A DNA stretch of 64,000 nt from Streptosporangium saharense (GTDB lineage: Bacteria; Actinomycetota; Actinomycetes; Streptosporangiales; Streptosporangiaceae), in contig NZ_JACHJP010000009.1 in the NCBI RefSeq assembly GCF_014203715.1, positions 124,001 through 188,000 of the forward strand. The letters run 5' to 3'. Of the stretch, positions 41,090 through 49,854 are shown in pieces. Position numbers and translations under genes: made by a program. How positions within the stretch are numbered: position 1 is the first letter of the stretch; the number at the start of each line of letters is the position of its first letter. The notes under the pieces are model-generated. The model saw only the letters and a list, made by a program, of their open reading frames with translations. It did no database searches and was not told the DNA's origin.

Positions 41090-42334
41090 GTGCGTGTCAT
41101 CGTCGTCGGGGGCGGAATCGGTGGTCTGGCGTTGGCCGCGGGACTGCGCCGACAGGGGTTCGACGTCACGGTTCTCGAACGGGACACCGACGTCACGGCA
41201 ACCGGGGGTTACCACATCACCCTCGACGGACGGGCCCAGGAAGCCCTGCGCCGACTCGTCCCGCCGGAGACCGTCGAACGGCTGCTGGCCTCCTCGTCGG
41301 CGCTCCGGCTACGCGACCCGGACGCTTTCTGGGACCGGCAAGGCCGCCTCCTGGGCCACGGGCCGCGACTGGACGACAGCCCGAGCGTGGACATCGACCG
41401 CATCACGTTGCGGTCCCTCCTCGCCGACGCGGTCGGCGAGGATCTCCACCTGGGGCGGACGGTCACCGGCCTCGGACACGCCGACGACGGCACACCGCGG
41501 GTCGTTCTCGCCGACGGGTCGATCCATCGGTGTGACCTGCTGGTGGGGGCGGACGGTGCCCACTCGCTGGTCTCCCGGCACCTCGCCGGTGGCCCGACGA
41601 GCGCACCCGCCAGGATCGTCGGCTTCTCCGGCAGGACGGCGGCCGAGAACCTGAGCCCGCTGGAGCGGCGGCGCCTCGGAACGCGGTCGGGAATGGTCAT
41701 CGCTCCCCGGGGCGCGGCACTCTACGTCGGCTTCCTCGACCCCGTGGGCAACGCCGTCCTCGACGCCCCCGGCCGACGTGCCGCGATCACGACCGGCCCC
41801 ACCTACATCTGGGGCGCCATGTTCCCCGAGTCCGCCGAGACCGACTCGATACGCGGACTTCGCGGGGCGGAACTGCTGGACGCGATCCTGGCCAGGTTCC
41901 GCCGCCAGGGATGGGGAGAACGCCCGCTTGAGGTCATGGCCAGGACCGACCCCGGCAGCGTCGCCGCGTTCCGTTTCAACGCCGCCTCCTCACGGGCGCG
42001 GGACCTCGCTCCCTGGCCCGCCGGTCGCGTCACCGCCCTGGGCGACGCCGTGCACGCCACCCCGCCGACCGCCGGTATGGGAGCGGGCGCCGCCATCCGC
42101 GACGCCGCCAGCCTGCTCACCCACCTGCGTGAGGTCACCGACGGCTCCTGCACCCTGTCCGTGGCCGTCAGCCGGTTCGAGGCGGGCATGCGGGTGCGCG
42201 GCAGCGAGATCCTCGTCTCGGCCATGCGGACCGTCCGCTGGATCCTGGCCACCGACACCCCGCTGGGCGCGGTGGTCACCGCCACGGCGGCCCCGGTGAT
42301 CGCGGCGGTCGGCGGGCTCCGGCGTCGGCGCTGA
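41090..42334 (+). CDS. FAD-dependent monooxygenase (PHBH-fold)
   Basis: 414 residues from GTG 41090 (gggag 11 bases upstream; GTG 41081 also possible). FAD-binding 'VIVVGGGIGGLALAAGLRRQ', the NAD/FAD DG-type motif 'LLVGADGAHSLVSRHL', and the GD motif 'VTALGDAVHATPPTAGMGAG'. Class A flavoprotein hydroxylases of this type act on aromatics, tetracyclines or rifamycins. A C-terminal hydrophobic end ('GAVVTATAAPVIAAVGGL') may be membrane-associated. Probably controlled by the divergent WYL regulator. Confidence 0.88.
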   Translation: MRVIVVGGGIGGLALAAGLRRQGFDVTVLERDTDVTATGGYHITLDGRAQEALRRLVPPETVERLLASSSALRLRDPDAFWDRQGRLLGHGPRLDDSPSVDIDRITLRSLLADAVGEDLHLGRTVTGLGHADDGTPRVVLADGSIHRCDLLVGADGAHSLVSRHLAGGPTSAPARIVGFSGRTAAENLSPLERRRLGTRSGMVIAPRGAALYVGFLDPVGNAVLDAPGRRAAITTGPTYIWGAMFPESAETDSIRGLRGAELLDAILARFRRQGWGERPLEVMARTDPGSVAAFRFNAASSRARDLAPWPAGRVTALGDAVHATPPTAGMGAGAAIRDAASLLTHLREVTDGSCTLSVAVSRFEAGMRVRGSEILVSAMRTVRWILATDTPLGAVVTATAAPVIAAVGGLRRRR

Positions 42335-42352
42335 ACCCGATCGTCGGTTCAG
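42331..42352. terminator. Short bidirectional hairpin over two stop codons
   Basis: 'CTGAACC' (42331-42337) pairs with 'GGTTCAG' (42346-42352), 8-nt loop. The arms contain the stop codons of the convergent monooxygenase and LysR genes. Confidence 0.5.
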
Positions 42353-43275
42353 GCGTGTCCCGGTGTCCAGACGCCGCTGCCGGGACGGCCGGGATACGCG
42401 GCGACGAGGTGGCGACGCAGGGCGGTCAGGGAGGGATGGGGGTTGTGGGCGTGCCAGATCAGTGAGTGGGGGTAGAGCGGGGTCGGGTCTTCGAGGGGGA
42501 TACGGCGCAGGTCGTGGGCGGCGGGCCACACCAGGGGGGTCTGCTCGCTGACGAAGGTGGCCAGCGTCGTGGAACCGGCGATGGTGTCGAGCAGGGGCTC
42601 GATGCCGAAGTCCGGGCCGACCGAGTCGATGACGACGCCGAAGGTGGCGGCGAGTTCGTCGTAGTAGGCGGCCCACTCGGTGCCGGGCAGGTTGCCGGGC
42701 ATCCAGATCCGTCGTCCGGCGAGCTGGGCGGGAGTGAGCGCGGGGGCGTTCGCGAACTCGTGCCGTGGTCCGGTGAACAGGTGCAACGGTTCGTCGAAGA
42801 CGGGAGTCGCCTCCACGTCGCGGGGCAGCGACCTGCCCGGTATCGTCACGGCGCGGAACGTCGCGTCGATCGTCCCGTCCCGGACCGCGGCGATGGCCGC
42901 GTCGGAGTCGAACAGCGTCACGACGTCCAGCTCGATCTCGGGATGGGCGCGATGGAAGCCGCGCAGCAGTCCCGCCAGGGAGAGCTGGCGGCCGATCACG
43001 TCGACGCGCAGTGCCCGACGGCCTGGCCGTACGGCCGCGACGGCGCGCTCGGCGGAGTGGAGGAAGGTCCGGGCGTGCGGCAGGAACGCCTGCCCGTCGA
43101 TGGTGAGCCGCGCTCCGCGGGCGTCCCGGGTGAAGAGCCGGACACCGAGCTCCTTCTCCAGCGCGGCGACGCGCTTGGACACGGCCTGCGGCGTGATCGA
43201 CAGATCGGCGGCGGCCTCCTGGAACTGTCCCGCGTCCACGATGGCGACGAAGGTGCGCACGACCACGACGTCCAT
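42349..43275 (-). CDS. LysR-family transcriptional regulator
   Basis: 308 residues from ATG 43275 (aggatggg upstream; ATG 43284 possible). N-terminal winged HTH: 'VRTFVAIVDAGQFQEAAADL', 'SITPQAVSKRVAALEKELGV' and 'RLFTRDARGARLT'. The C-terminal part is a substrate-binding type effector domain ('DVIGRQLSLAGLLRGFHRAH'). Divergent from the acetyltransferase gene at 43430, with a perfect palindrome between them. Confidence 0.9.
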   Translation of the reverse strand: MDVVVVRTFVAIVDAGQFQEAAADLSITPQAVSKRVAALEKELGVRLFTRDARGARLTIDGQAFLPHARTFLHSAERAVAAVRPGRRALRVDVIGRQLSLAGLLRGFHRAHPEIELDVVTLFDSDAAIAAVRDGTIDATFRAVTIPGRSLPRDVEATPVFDEPLHLFTGPRHEFANAPALTPAQLAGRRIWMPGNLPGTEWAAYYDELAATFGVVIDSVGPDFGIEPLLDTIAGSTTLATFVSEQTPLVWPAAHDLRRIPLEDPTPLYPHSLIWHAHNPHPSLTALRRHLVAAYPGRPGSGVWTPGHA

Positions 43276-43368
43276 GCGGCCCATCCTAGGTGGACAACCA
43301 AACGTTGATCCTTGCGGGCGTGATCGTTGTTTGATCCCGGTGTGTGTCGATCGCTTTGATGACTTCGG

Positions 43369-43383
43369 TCAACCTTCGGTTGA
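43369..43383. promoter_or_regulatory. LysR-type palindromic box
   Basis: 'TCAACC-TTC-GGTTGA', a perfect inverted repeat 47 bases before the acetyltransferase start. A second smaller one, 'CAAC-CAAAC-GTTG', lies at about 43294-43306 next to the LysR start. Confidence 0.6.
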
Positions 43384-43429
43384 TTGGCCGTCGCCGTCCA
43401 ACGGCCACACCCCGTCGTAAGGAACCCTC

Positions 43430-43984
43430 ATGCCTGACCAGGGTCGTCTCTACGTCCGCACCCCCGAGTTCGCGCGGGTGGCCGAGCGGATCGAGCACGT
43501 GACCACGCTCACGTCACGGCTCAACGTTCTGCCCTTCGATGACAAGGCCGCCCGCGCGGCCCTGCTGTCCGAGATCGTCGGCAGGCGGGTCCCCGCCTCC
43601 GTCACCGTCTATCCGCCCTTCTACACCGACCACGGGCTCGGCATCGACTTCGGCGAGCACGTCTTCGTCAACCAGGGCTGCACCTTCCTGGACCAGGGCG
43701 GCATCCACCTGGGCGACGGCGTCCTGATCGGCCCGAAGACCAACCTCGTCTCCTCCGACCACCCCCTCGCGGCGATCGAGCGAAGCGAGTTCATCACCCG
43801 GGCACCCATCACGATCGAAGCCGACGCCTGGCTCGGCGCGGCGGTGACGGTTCTCCCCGGTGTCACGATCGGACGCGGCGCCGTGGTCGGCGCCGGAGCC
43901 GTCGTCACGAAGGACGTTCCCCCCAACACCCTGGTGACCGGACCGGCCGCGTTCGCGCGCAAACAGTGGAACGACCGAGCCTGA
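43430..43984 (+). CDS. Hexapeptide-repeat O-acetyltransferase (maltose/galactoside type)
   Basis: 184 residues from ATG 43430 (aaggaa upstream). The N-terminal helical Mac domain is followed by a left-handed beta helix with hexapeptide repeats: 'GIDFGEHVFVNQGCTFLDQG', 'IHLGDGVLIGPKTNLVSSDH' (catalytic His), and 'WLGAAVTVLPGVTIGRGAVV' 'GAGAVVTKDVPPNTLVTG'. Acetyl-CoA-dependent transfer to a sugar or other hydroxyl is expected. Likely regulated by the divergent LysR protein. Confidence 0.92.
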   Translation: MPDQGRLYVRTPEFARVAERIEHVTTLTSRLNVLPFDDKAARAALLSEIVGRRVPASVTVYPPFYTDHGLGIDFGEHVFVNQGCTFLDQGGIHLGDGVLIGPKTNLVSSDHPLAAIERSEFITRAPITIEADAWLGAAVTVLPGVTIGRGAVVGAGAVVTKDVPPNTLVTGPAAFARKQWNDRA

Positions 43985-44091
43985 GAGCCGACGACCCCGG
44001 CGAACCACCGGGCCGGGCCGGACGACGCACAGGGCCAAGGCCAGAGGCCGCCCGCGGCGGCACGGGCCGGTCCGCGACTCCCGCGCTCAGG

Positions 44092-45060
44092 TCACCGCGT
44101 CGCCAGCCAGGCGGCCGCGCCGACCCCGGCCAGGGCCGCCACGGTGAGTGTGCGGCGCACCGCGGTCCTGCGCCTGCCGTGCCAGCCTCCCGCAACCGAT
44201 CCCGGTCCGGGAACGGGCCGGTACAGGTTGCCCGAGGTGGCGGCCTGCGCCTCCTTCCTCGACAGGTGGCCGCGGTCCACCTGCGTGGCCACCACCCGTT
44301 CGGTGAGCCGGGGAGCGAGCTTGAACTGTCTGATCAGGTTGCGGCCCATCGGCCCGACGACGATCTCCCCGCGCGGCGACCGCACCAGGCCGACGATCGT
44401 GTGCGCCACCCGTTCCGCGGAGTAGACGGGCGGCATCGCCAGTGCCCTGCGCCCGCTGTAGTTGGCCGCGTGCTGGAAGATGGGCGTGTCCACGGCGGCG
44501 GGCATGACCGTGCACACCTTCACCTTCCGCGCCCCCTCAAGGCGTAGCTCCTGCCGCAGGCTCGTGCCCAGGGCCCGTACGGCGTGTTTCGACATGCCGT
44601 AGGCGTGGGTGTAGGGCTGCGGGACCACCCCGGCGACCGAGGAGACGTTCACCAGGACGCCCTCGCCCTGTTCTCGCAGCCGGGGCAGCGCCGAGCGGGC
44701 GCCGTGCACGTATCCCATGACGTTGACGTCCAGCACACGGCGGAAGTCCTCAAGAGGCACCTCGGCGAACGGGCCGAACAGGGTGACCGCCGCGCAGTTG
44801 ACCCACACGTCGATCCGGCCGAACCGCTCGACCGCCCGCCGCGCCAGCTCCTCAACGGCGTCCGCGTCGGTCACGTCAGTCGGTACGGCGAGCGCCACGG
44901 CGCCCCGCTTCCCGCACTCCGCCGCGGCCTGTTCCAGCGCCCGCGCGTTCCTGGCCGCGAGCACGACCACCGCCCCCCTGCCCGCGAAGGCCAGGGCGGT
45001 CGCCCTGCCGATCCCGCTGGACGCGCCCGTGACGACCACGACCCTGTTTTTGATCTTCAT
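44092..45060 (-). CDS. SDR-family oxidoreductase with C-terminal membrane helix
   Basis: 322 residues. 'VVVTGASSGIGRATALAFAG' (cofactor), 'NCAAVT', Ser in 'VNVSSVAGVVPQPY', Tyr-x3-Lys in 'YGMSKHAVRALG'. It is longer than a classical SDR: after residue 250 a basic segment leads to 'RRTLTVAALAGVGAAAWLAT', a likely membrane anchor. Similar proteins are found near lipid and hydrocarbon genes. Lies 84 bases after the decarboxylase gene on the same strand. Confidence 0.88.
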   Translation of the reverse strand: MKIKNRVVVVTGASSGIGRATALAFAGRGAVVVLAARNARALEQAAAECGKRGAVALAVPTDVTDADAVEELARRAVERFGRIDVWVNCAAVTLFGPFAEVPLEDFRRVLDVNVMGYVHGARSALPRLREQGEGVLVNVSSVAGVVPQPYTHAYGMSKHAVRALGTSLRQELRLEGARKVKVCTVMPAAVDTPIFQHAANYSGRRALAMPPVYSAERVAHTIVGLVRSPRGEIVVGPMGRNLIRQFKLAPRLTERVVATQVDRGHLSRKEAQAATSGNLYRPVPGPGSVAGGWHGRRRTAVRRTLTVAALAGVGAAAWLATR

Positions 45061-45144
45061 GTACGGCTCCCGTGTTCAGCGCCGGTGCGAAGGCCGGCGT
45101 CCGTGTCGGTCCGCTCTCCGAGGGGTCGGGGGAGGCGTCGCGGC

Positions 45145-46614
45145 TCAGCGGTCCTCGGCCACGACACGAATGGTCTCCACGGTGGGATCGGCGGCGTCGG
45201 GGACGACCATGCCTGCCTCGACGCCGCCGCGCAGATACTTCAGGACGGCCCCGTTCAGGCGCTCGCCCGGCAGCGCGGCGGGAACCCCCGGTGGGTAGGG
45301 GGTCAGCAGCTCCGCGGTGATCCGGCCCACGGCCCGCTGCCAGGGGACGTGCTCGACCGGCCCGAAGAACGCCTCACGCGGTGGCATCGCCTGCTCAAGC
45401 CGCAGCTCGCGCGGCGCGGGAAGTTCGATCGCGGGGACGGGAGGCAGGTCGGCGGCGTGCGCGGCCAGGTCCCGCAGCGCCGTGAGGAGCCTGCCGACGG
45501 TGTGTTCGTCGTCGGCGTGGGTCAGCTGGACTCCGATCCTGCGGTGGTCGGACAGGCCGACGTTGACGCGGTGGTGTTCACGCAGCCAGTCGGCGACCTG
45601 GTAGCCGCCCGTGCCCAGGGCGCTGACGTCGACGATCACCTGTAGCGGATCGGCGTCGGAGGCCCGCCCGGGCCCGCACAGGTCGTCACGGTCGTGGACA
45701 CGCAGTCCTTCGACGGCGGCGATGTCCGAGCGCGCGGTCGCGGCCAGCTCCAGAGCGCGGTCGTAGAGGGCGCGGCCGTACTGGACCATCTGCCTGCGCC
45801 AGCCGTCCAGCGCGGCGTAGACCAGCACCGACGGACTGGTGGTGCTGAACAGGTCGGAGCGTTCCTTGAGCAGTTCCGCCGAGACCAGATCGCCCTGGAG
45901 GTGGAAGACGGAGCTCTGCTCCAGGCCGGAGCCCATCTTGTGGATGGAGGTGACGCACACGTCCGCGCCCGCGTTCATGGCCCAGACGGGCAGATCGGGA
46001 TGGAAGGGCAGATGCGCGCCCCAGGCCTCGTCCACGATCAACGGTCTGTCATGCCCGTGACACACCTCCACCAGGGCGGCCAGGTCGGTGCAGGTGCCGT
46101 ACGGGGTGGGGGTGACCACGAGAGCGCCCTTGGCGTCGGGATGGTCGGCGAAGGCGTCGGCGAACGCCTCGGGGGAGGGCGCGTGGGCCAGGTGCAGATC
46201 GGCGTCCCAGGTCGGCTCGACCCACACCGGATGCGTCCCGGAGAGGATCAGCCCCGCCACGACGGACTTGTGGGCGTCCCTGCCGATCAGCAGCCTCTCG
46301 CCGGGACCCGCGACCGCCAGCATGGCCGCCTTGACCGACAGGGAGCTGCCGCAGGTGGAGAAGAAGGTCTGTTCGGCGCCGACCGCGTCGGCCATCAGCC
46401 CCTCCGCCTCCTCCAGGAACCTCCCCGAGGAAGTGCGGTCGTCCAGCCCGTTGACGGCCAGCACGTCGGAGCGGAAGACCGCCTCGCCCAGCACCGCGCT
46501 GACCCTCGGATCGGCGCCCCGGGCCTGCTTGTGCCCCGGAGGGGTGAAGGGCAGCTGGTCACTGTCGTGATAGGCGGCCAGGGCCTGGAGGATCGGTGCC
46601 CGCGAATGGTCCAT
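45145..46614 (-). CDS. PLP-dependent Orn/Lys/Arg decarboxylase (short form)
   Basis: 489 residues from ATG 46614; an ATG 18 codons upstream is possible. 'FTPPGHKQARGADPRV' near the start, 'STCGSSLSVKAAMLAV' (phosphate binding), D195/H201 in 'IVDEAWGAHLPFH', and the PLP lysine K226 in 'TSIHKMGSG'. The C-terminal domain ends 'LTPYPPGVPAALPGERL'. Matches the SpeA/YaaO/LdcC-type fold without the wing domain. It makes a polyamine or a cadaverine-like amine; which amino acid cannot be told. Confidence 0.9.
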   Translation of the reverse strand: MDHSRAPILQALAAYHDSDQLPFTPPGHKQARGADPRVSAVLGEAVFRSDVLAVNGLDDRTSSGRFLEEAEGLMADAVGAEQTFFSTCGSSLSVKAAMLAVAGPGERLLIGRDAHKSVVAGLILSGTHPVWVEPTWDADLHLAHAPSPEAFADAFADHPDAKGALVVTPTPYGTCTDLAALVEVCHGHDRPLIVDEAWGAHLPFHPDLPVWAMNAGADVCVTSIHKMGSGLEQSSVFHLQGDLVSAELLKERSDLFSTTSPSVLVYAALDGWRRQMVQYGRALYDRALELAATARSDIAAVEGLRVHDRDDLCGPGRASDADPLQVIVDVSALGTGGYQVADWLREHHRVNVGLSDHRRIGVQLTHADDEHTVGRLLTALRDLAAHAADLPPVPAIELPAPRELRLEQAMPPREAFFGPVEHVPWQRAVGRITAELLTPYPPGVPAALPGERLNGAVLKYLRGGVEAGMVVPDAADPTVETIRVVAEDR

Positions 46615-46705
46615 GTTCCGCCCGTGCCCGGCGTCCGGCGGTGGAAACAACGGCCAGGGTTCTCCCATGACGGTGGCGGGTCGCAGATAGGTGAGCCCGA
46701 TGGGG

Positions 46706-46721
46706 GTACGGCCAGCCGTAC
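46706..46721. promoter_or_regulatory. Inverted repeat between decarboxylase and hemerythrin genes
   Basis: 'GTACGGC-CA-GCCGTAC', a perfect 7-2-7 palindrome in the divergent promoter region, 17 bases before the hemerythrin start. Could be an operator; the sequence GTACGGC is common in the window, so it may be chance. Confidence 0.3.
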
Positions 46722-46737
46722 ACGAAGGGAGAGTTGG

Positions 46738-47322
46738 ATGAGCAAGGCTCGGACCGTCCCCGAACTCATGGGGGAGAACGACGTGATCGACCTGCTGTTG
46801 CGGCAGCACGCCCTGATCCGCGACCTGTTCGACGAGGTCAAGGGCGCGGCCGAGGGGGAGCGGGACGAGCCGTTCCGGCGGCTGGTGCGGCTGCTGGCCG
46901 TACACGAGACGGCCGAGGAGGAGATCGTCCACCCCTACGCCCGCCTCAAGATCGACGACGGTGAGGAGGTGGTCGCGGACCGGTTGGCCGAGGAGAACGA
47001 GGCCAAGCACCTGCTCACCCGGATGGAGAGGGCGGGGGCCGAGGATCCGGACTTCCTGGCCAACCTGGCCGTGCTGCGCAAGGCGGTGACCGCCCACGCG
47101 AGTGCCGAGGAACGCTACGAGTTCGCCAGCCTGCGGGCGCACACCACCGAGGCGGAACGGCGCGCGCTGGCGGCCGGGGTGAAGGCGGCCGAGGCGCTGG
47201 CGCCCACCCACCCGCATCCCGGCGTGGAGTCGGCGACCATGAACCTGCTGGTCGGCACCCCGATCGCCATCATGGACCGGGTCCGCGACGTCATCCGCGA
47301 CGCCCTGGGCAGGAGGAACTAG
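46738..47322 (+). CDS. Hemerythrin HHE-domain protein
   Basis: 194 residues from ATG 46738 (gaagggagag upstream). Helical bundle with metal-ligand candidates H24 ('LLRQHALI'), H56 and E60 ('VHETAEEEIVHPY', also H65), H116-region 'AVTAHASAEERYEF'. The C-terminal tail 'LVGTPIAIMDRVRDVIRDAL' is amphipathic. Bacterial HHE proteins bind O2, NO or iron and protect iron centres. No partner in an operon. Confidence 0.85.
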   Translation: MSKARTVPELMGENDVIDLLLRQHALIRDLFDEVKGAAEGERDEPFRRLVRLLAVHETAEEEIVHPYARLKIDDGEEVVADRLAEENEAKHLLTRMERAGAEDPDFLANLAVLRKAVTAHASAEERYEFASLRAHTTEAERRALAAGVKAAEALAPTHPHPGVESATMNLLVGTPIAIMDRVRDVIRDALGRRN

Positions 47323-47469
47323 AGGTCGCGCTCTCACCGTGTCACCGGCGTCCGGCGGTCACGCGAGCAGGGTCTCCCGGCCACCGACGAGATGCGCGCC
47401 CACGCCAACGCCGTGTCCTGTCCCTGGTCCATCCCGGCCTGGAGTTCCCCCAAGGCTCCGCGCTCTCTG

Positions 47470-47549
47470 ATTAGATATATCTCTAATTTGACACTCCTCT
47501 AATTTGTCGGGCATCCTGCCGTCGAAGCTACTTAGACAAACTTCGAAAC
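47470..47549 (+). promoter_or_regulatory. ArsR-type operator and promoter element of arsO
   Basis: 'ATTAGA-TATATC-TCTAAT' (47470-47487) is a perfect inverted repeat in an AT-rich patch. Further on, 'TTAGACAAACTTCGAAAC' (47532-47549) matches 16 of 18 bases of an element before arsR1 at 49006. Both sit upstream of arsO. Confidence 0.7.
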
Positions 47550-47593
47550 AGTGCGGTCCGGTACGGCCCGCGCGAACGATGAGGAGAAGTGCC

Positions 47594-48976
47594 ATGAGCG
47601 GATGCTGCGGTCCCACCACCGTCGAACCGGAGCCCAGCGGCCAGGCCGTACGGCTCGATGACCTGCCCGTCGTGGTCGTCGGCGCGGGCCCGGTCGGGCT
47701 GGCCGCGGCGGCTCACCTGGCCGAGCGGGGCCTGGACTTCGTGGTGCTGGAGGCGGGTGAGCGGGCGGGCGCGTCGATCAACCGGTGGGGACACGTCCGG
47801 GTGTTCAGCCCGTGGAAGTACGACATCGATTCGGCCGCGCGCCGCCTGCTGGAGGCCGACGGCTGGCGCGCCCCGGACGAGGAGTGGCTGCCGACCGGCG
47901 CCGAGCTGGTCGAGGACTATCTGGCGCCGCTGGCCAGGCTGTTCGGTGACCGGGTCCGCACCGGCGCGAAGGTGACGGCGATCAGCAGGCTCGGCTACGA
48001 CCGGGTCCGCACCGCGGGCCGCGAGCGGGCGCCGTTCCTCATCCGACTGGCCGACGGCGGCGAACTGCACGCCCGCGCCGTCATCGACGCCTCCGGCACC
48101 TACGCCACCCCGAACGTGCTCGGCGCGTCCGGCCTGCCCGCGCACGGCGAGGCCGACGCGGCGGACCTGGTCGACCACGCGCTGCCCGACGTGCTCGGCG
48201 CCGACCGCGACCGCTACGCGGGCAGGCACGTCCTGGTCGTCGGCGCCGGACACTCGGCCGCCACCACACTGCTCGCCCTCGCCCAGTTGGAGGACACCCC
48301 GATCACCTGGGCCATCCGCGCGGGCGACGCCGCCCGCGCCTACGGCGGCGGCGAGGCCGACGCCCTGCCCGCCAGGGGAGCGCTCGGCACCCGCCTGCAC
48401 GCCCACGTCGAAAGCGGCCGCATCCGCCTGGTGACCGGCTTCTTCACCCACGCCGTCGAACGCGACGGCGAGCAGGTGCGGGTGATCAGCCGCGACCCGT
48501 CCGGCCACGAGCGGAGCGTCACGGCGGACCGGATCGTCAGCGCGACCGGTTACCGCCCCGACCACACTGTCGCCGACGAGCTGCGCCTCGACCTGGACCC
48601 GATCCTCGGCTCCACCCGGGCGCTCGCGCCGCTGATCGACCCGAACGCGCACTCCTGCGGCACGGTGCCGCCGCACGGCGCCGACGAGCTGGCCCACCTG
48701 GAGGACGGTTACTACGCCGTCGGGGTCAAGAGCTACGGCCGCGCCCCGACCTTCCTGCTGGCCACCGGCTACGAGCAGGCCCGCTCGGTCGTCGCGGCGC
48801 TGGCCGGAGACTGGCAGGCCGCCCGTGACGTACGGCTGAGCCTGCCCGAGACCGGCGTGTGCTCCTCCACCCTGGCCGAGGCCCAGGAACAGCGCACCGG
48901 TGTCAGCGACGGCCTGCTGGGCGCCCCGCTGCCACTGGCGACCGCCGGTACCTTCCGGGGCGCCTGCTGCGGCTGA
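47594..48976 (+). CDS. arsO: ArsO-type flavin-dependent monooxygenase of arsenic operon
   Basis: 460 residues from ATG 47594 (gaggag 8 bases upstream). FAD Rossmann motif 'VVVVGAGPVGLAAAAHLAER', NADP-binding 'HVLVVGAGHSAATTLLALAQ', and 'IVSATGYRPDHTV' closing the fold. Both ends carry cysteine pairs: 'MSGCCGPTT' at the N-terminus and 'FRGACCG' at the C-terminus, plausible arsenic- or metal-binding tags. ArsO homologues accompany ArsR and Acr3 genes and are linked to arsenic resistance; the exact reaction is not settled. Confidence 0.85.
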   Translation: MSGCCGPTTVEPEPSGQAVRLDDLPVVVVGAGPVGLAAAAHLAERGLDFVVLEAGERAGASINRWGHVRVFSPWKYDIDSAARRLLEADGWRAPDEEWLPTGAELVEDYLAPLARLFGDRVRTGAKVTAISRLGYDRVRTAGRERAPFLIRLADGGELHARAVIDASGTYATPNVLGASGLPAHGEADAADLVDHALPDVLGADRDRYAGRHVLVVGAGHSAATTLLALAQLEDTPITWAIRAGDAARAYGGGEADALPARGALGTRLHAHVESGRIRLVTGFFTHAVERDGEQVRVISRDPSGHERSVTADRIVSATGYRPDHTVADELRLDLDPILGSTRALAPLIDPNAHSCGTVPPHGADELAHLEDGYYAVGVKSYGRAPTFLLATGYEQARSVVAALAGDWQAARDVRLSLPETGVCSSTLAEAQEQRTGVSDGLLGAPLPLATAGTFRGACCG

Positions 48977-49005
48977 CCCGCTGTTCGGCTGCCGCCGCCT
49001 ATCAT

Positions 49006-49023
49006 TTAGACGAACGTCGAACC
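49006..49023 (+). promoter_or_regulatory. Shared promoter/operator element before arsR1
   Basis: 'TTAGACGAACGTCGAACC', nearly identical to 47532-47549 upstream of arsO. It lies 26 bases before the arsR1 start, so arsR1 can be transcribed from its own promoter under the same control. Confidence 0.6.
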
Positions 49024-49048
49024 ACTCGTCAGTCTCGGAGGCTCCCGC

Positions 49049-49402
49049 ATGGCCTTGCCTCTCGTCTCACGCGGTAAGGACGCCCAGGCCGGGGCATGCT
49101 GCGCGCCGATCGCCCGGCAGCCGCTCAGCGAGGGCGACGCCACCGAACTGGCCGTGCTGCTGAAGGCGGTTGCCGATCCGGTCCGGCTGCGGCTGCTGTC
49201 CATGATCGGCTCCCACGCCGGTGGCGAGGCGTGCGTGTGCGACCTGACCGACGCCTTCGAGCTGACCGCGCCCACCATCAGCCACCACCTGAAGGTGCTG
49301 CGCACCGCCGGTCTGATCGACGGCGAGCGGCGCGGCACCTGGGTCTACTACTGGATCGTCCCCGAGACGGTGAACAGGCTGGGCGCCCTGTTCGCCCGCT
49401 GA
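49049..49402 (+). CDS. arsR: ArsR-family arsenic-responsive repressor (copy 1)
   Basis: 117 residues from ATG 49049 (cggagg upstream). Winged HTH with 'ADPVRLRLLSMIGSHAGGEA' and the As(III) site C62/C64 in 'ACVCDLTDAFELTAPTISHH'. An extra N-terminal cysteine pair C17/C18 ('AGACCAP') could complete a three-coordinate site. It follows arsO after 72 bases, with its own operator-like element. Probably represses the arsO/arsR side of the island. Confidence 0.92.
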   Translation: MALPLVSRGKDAQAGACCAPIARQPLSEGDATELAVLLKAVADPVRLRLLSMIGSHAGGEACVCDLTDAFELTAPTISHHLKVLRTAGLIDGERRGTWVYYWIVPETVNRLGALFAR

Positions 49403-49440
49403 CCGAGCCAGGCCCGCGATCCGATCGTCCGCCGTGGCCG

Positions 49441-49854
49441 TCAGGACAGCAGGTCCGCCACCAGCCTCACGACGTGATCCCTGATCTCGTCCCGGATCGC
49501 TCGTACGGCCTCGATGCCCTGTCCGGCGGGGTCGTCGAGTTTCCAGTCCTCGTACCGTTTGCCGGGGAAGATCGGGCAGGTGTCGCCGCAGCCCATGGTG
49601 ATGACCACGTCGCAGGACTGGACCGCCTCGCCGGTGAGGACCTTCGGCTGTGCGGCGGCGAGGTCGATGCCCACCTCGCGCATGGCCTCGACCGCGATCG
49701 GGTTGACCTGGTCGGCGGGCCGCGACCCGGCGGAGCGGACCTCGATCCGGTCGCCGGCCAGGTGTGCCAGCCAACCGGCGGCCATCTGGGAGCGTCCGGC
49801 GTTGTGCACGCAGACGAACAGGACGGACGGCTTGCCGGGGACGCTCTCAGGCAC
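49441..49854 (-). CDS. arsC: Arsenate reductase (low-molecular-weight phosphatase fold)
   Basis: 137 residues from GTG 49854, overlapping the Acr3 stop by 8 bases. The P-loop 'CVHNAGRS' gives nucleophile C15 and R21; C81, C89 and C93 ('MGCGDTCP') are candidate resolving cysteines, and the general acid is D108 ('KLDDPAG'). Reduces arsenate to arsenite using thioredoxin or mycothiol, then Acr3 exports it. Last gene of the arsR2-acr3-arsC operon. Confidence 0.92.
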   Translation of the reverse strand: MPESVPGKPSVLFVCVHNAGRSQMAAGWLAHLAGDRIEVRSAGSRPADQVNPIAVEAMREVGIDLAAAQPKVLTGEAVQSCDVVITMGCGDTCPIFPGKRYEDWKLDDPAGQGIEAVRAIRDEIRDHVVRLVADLLS

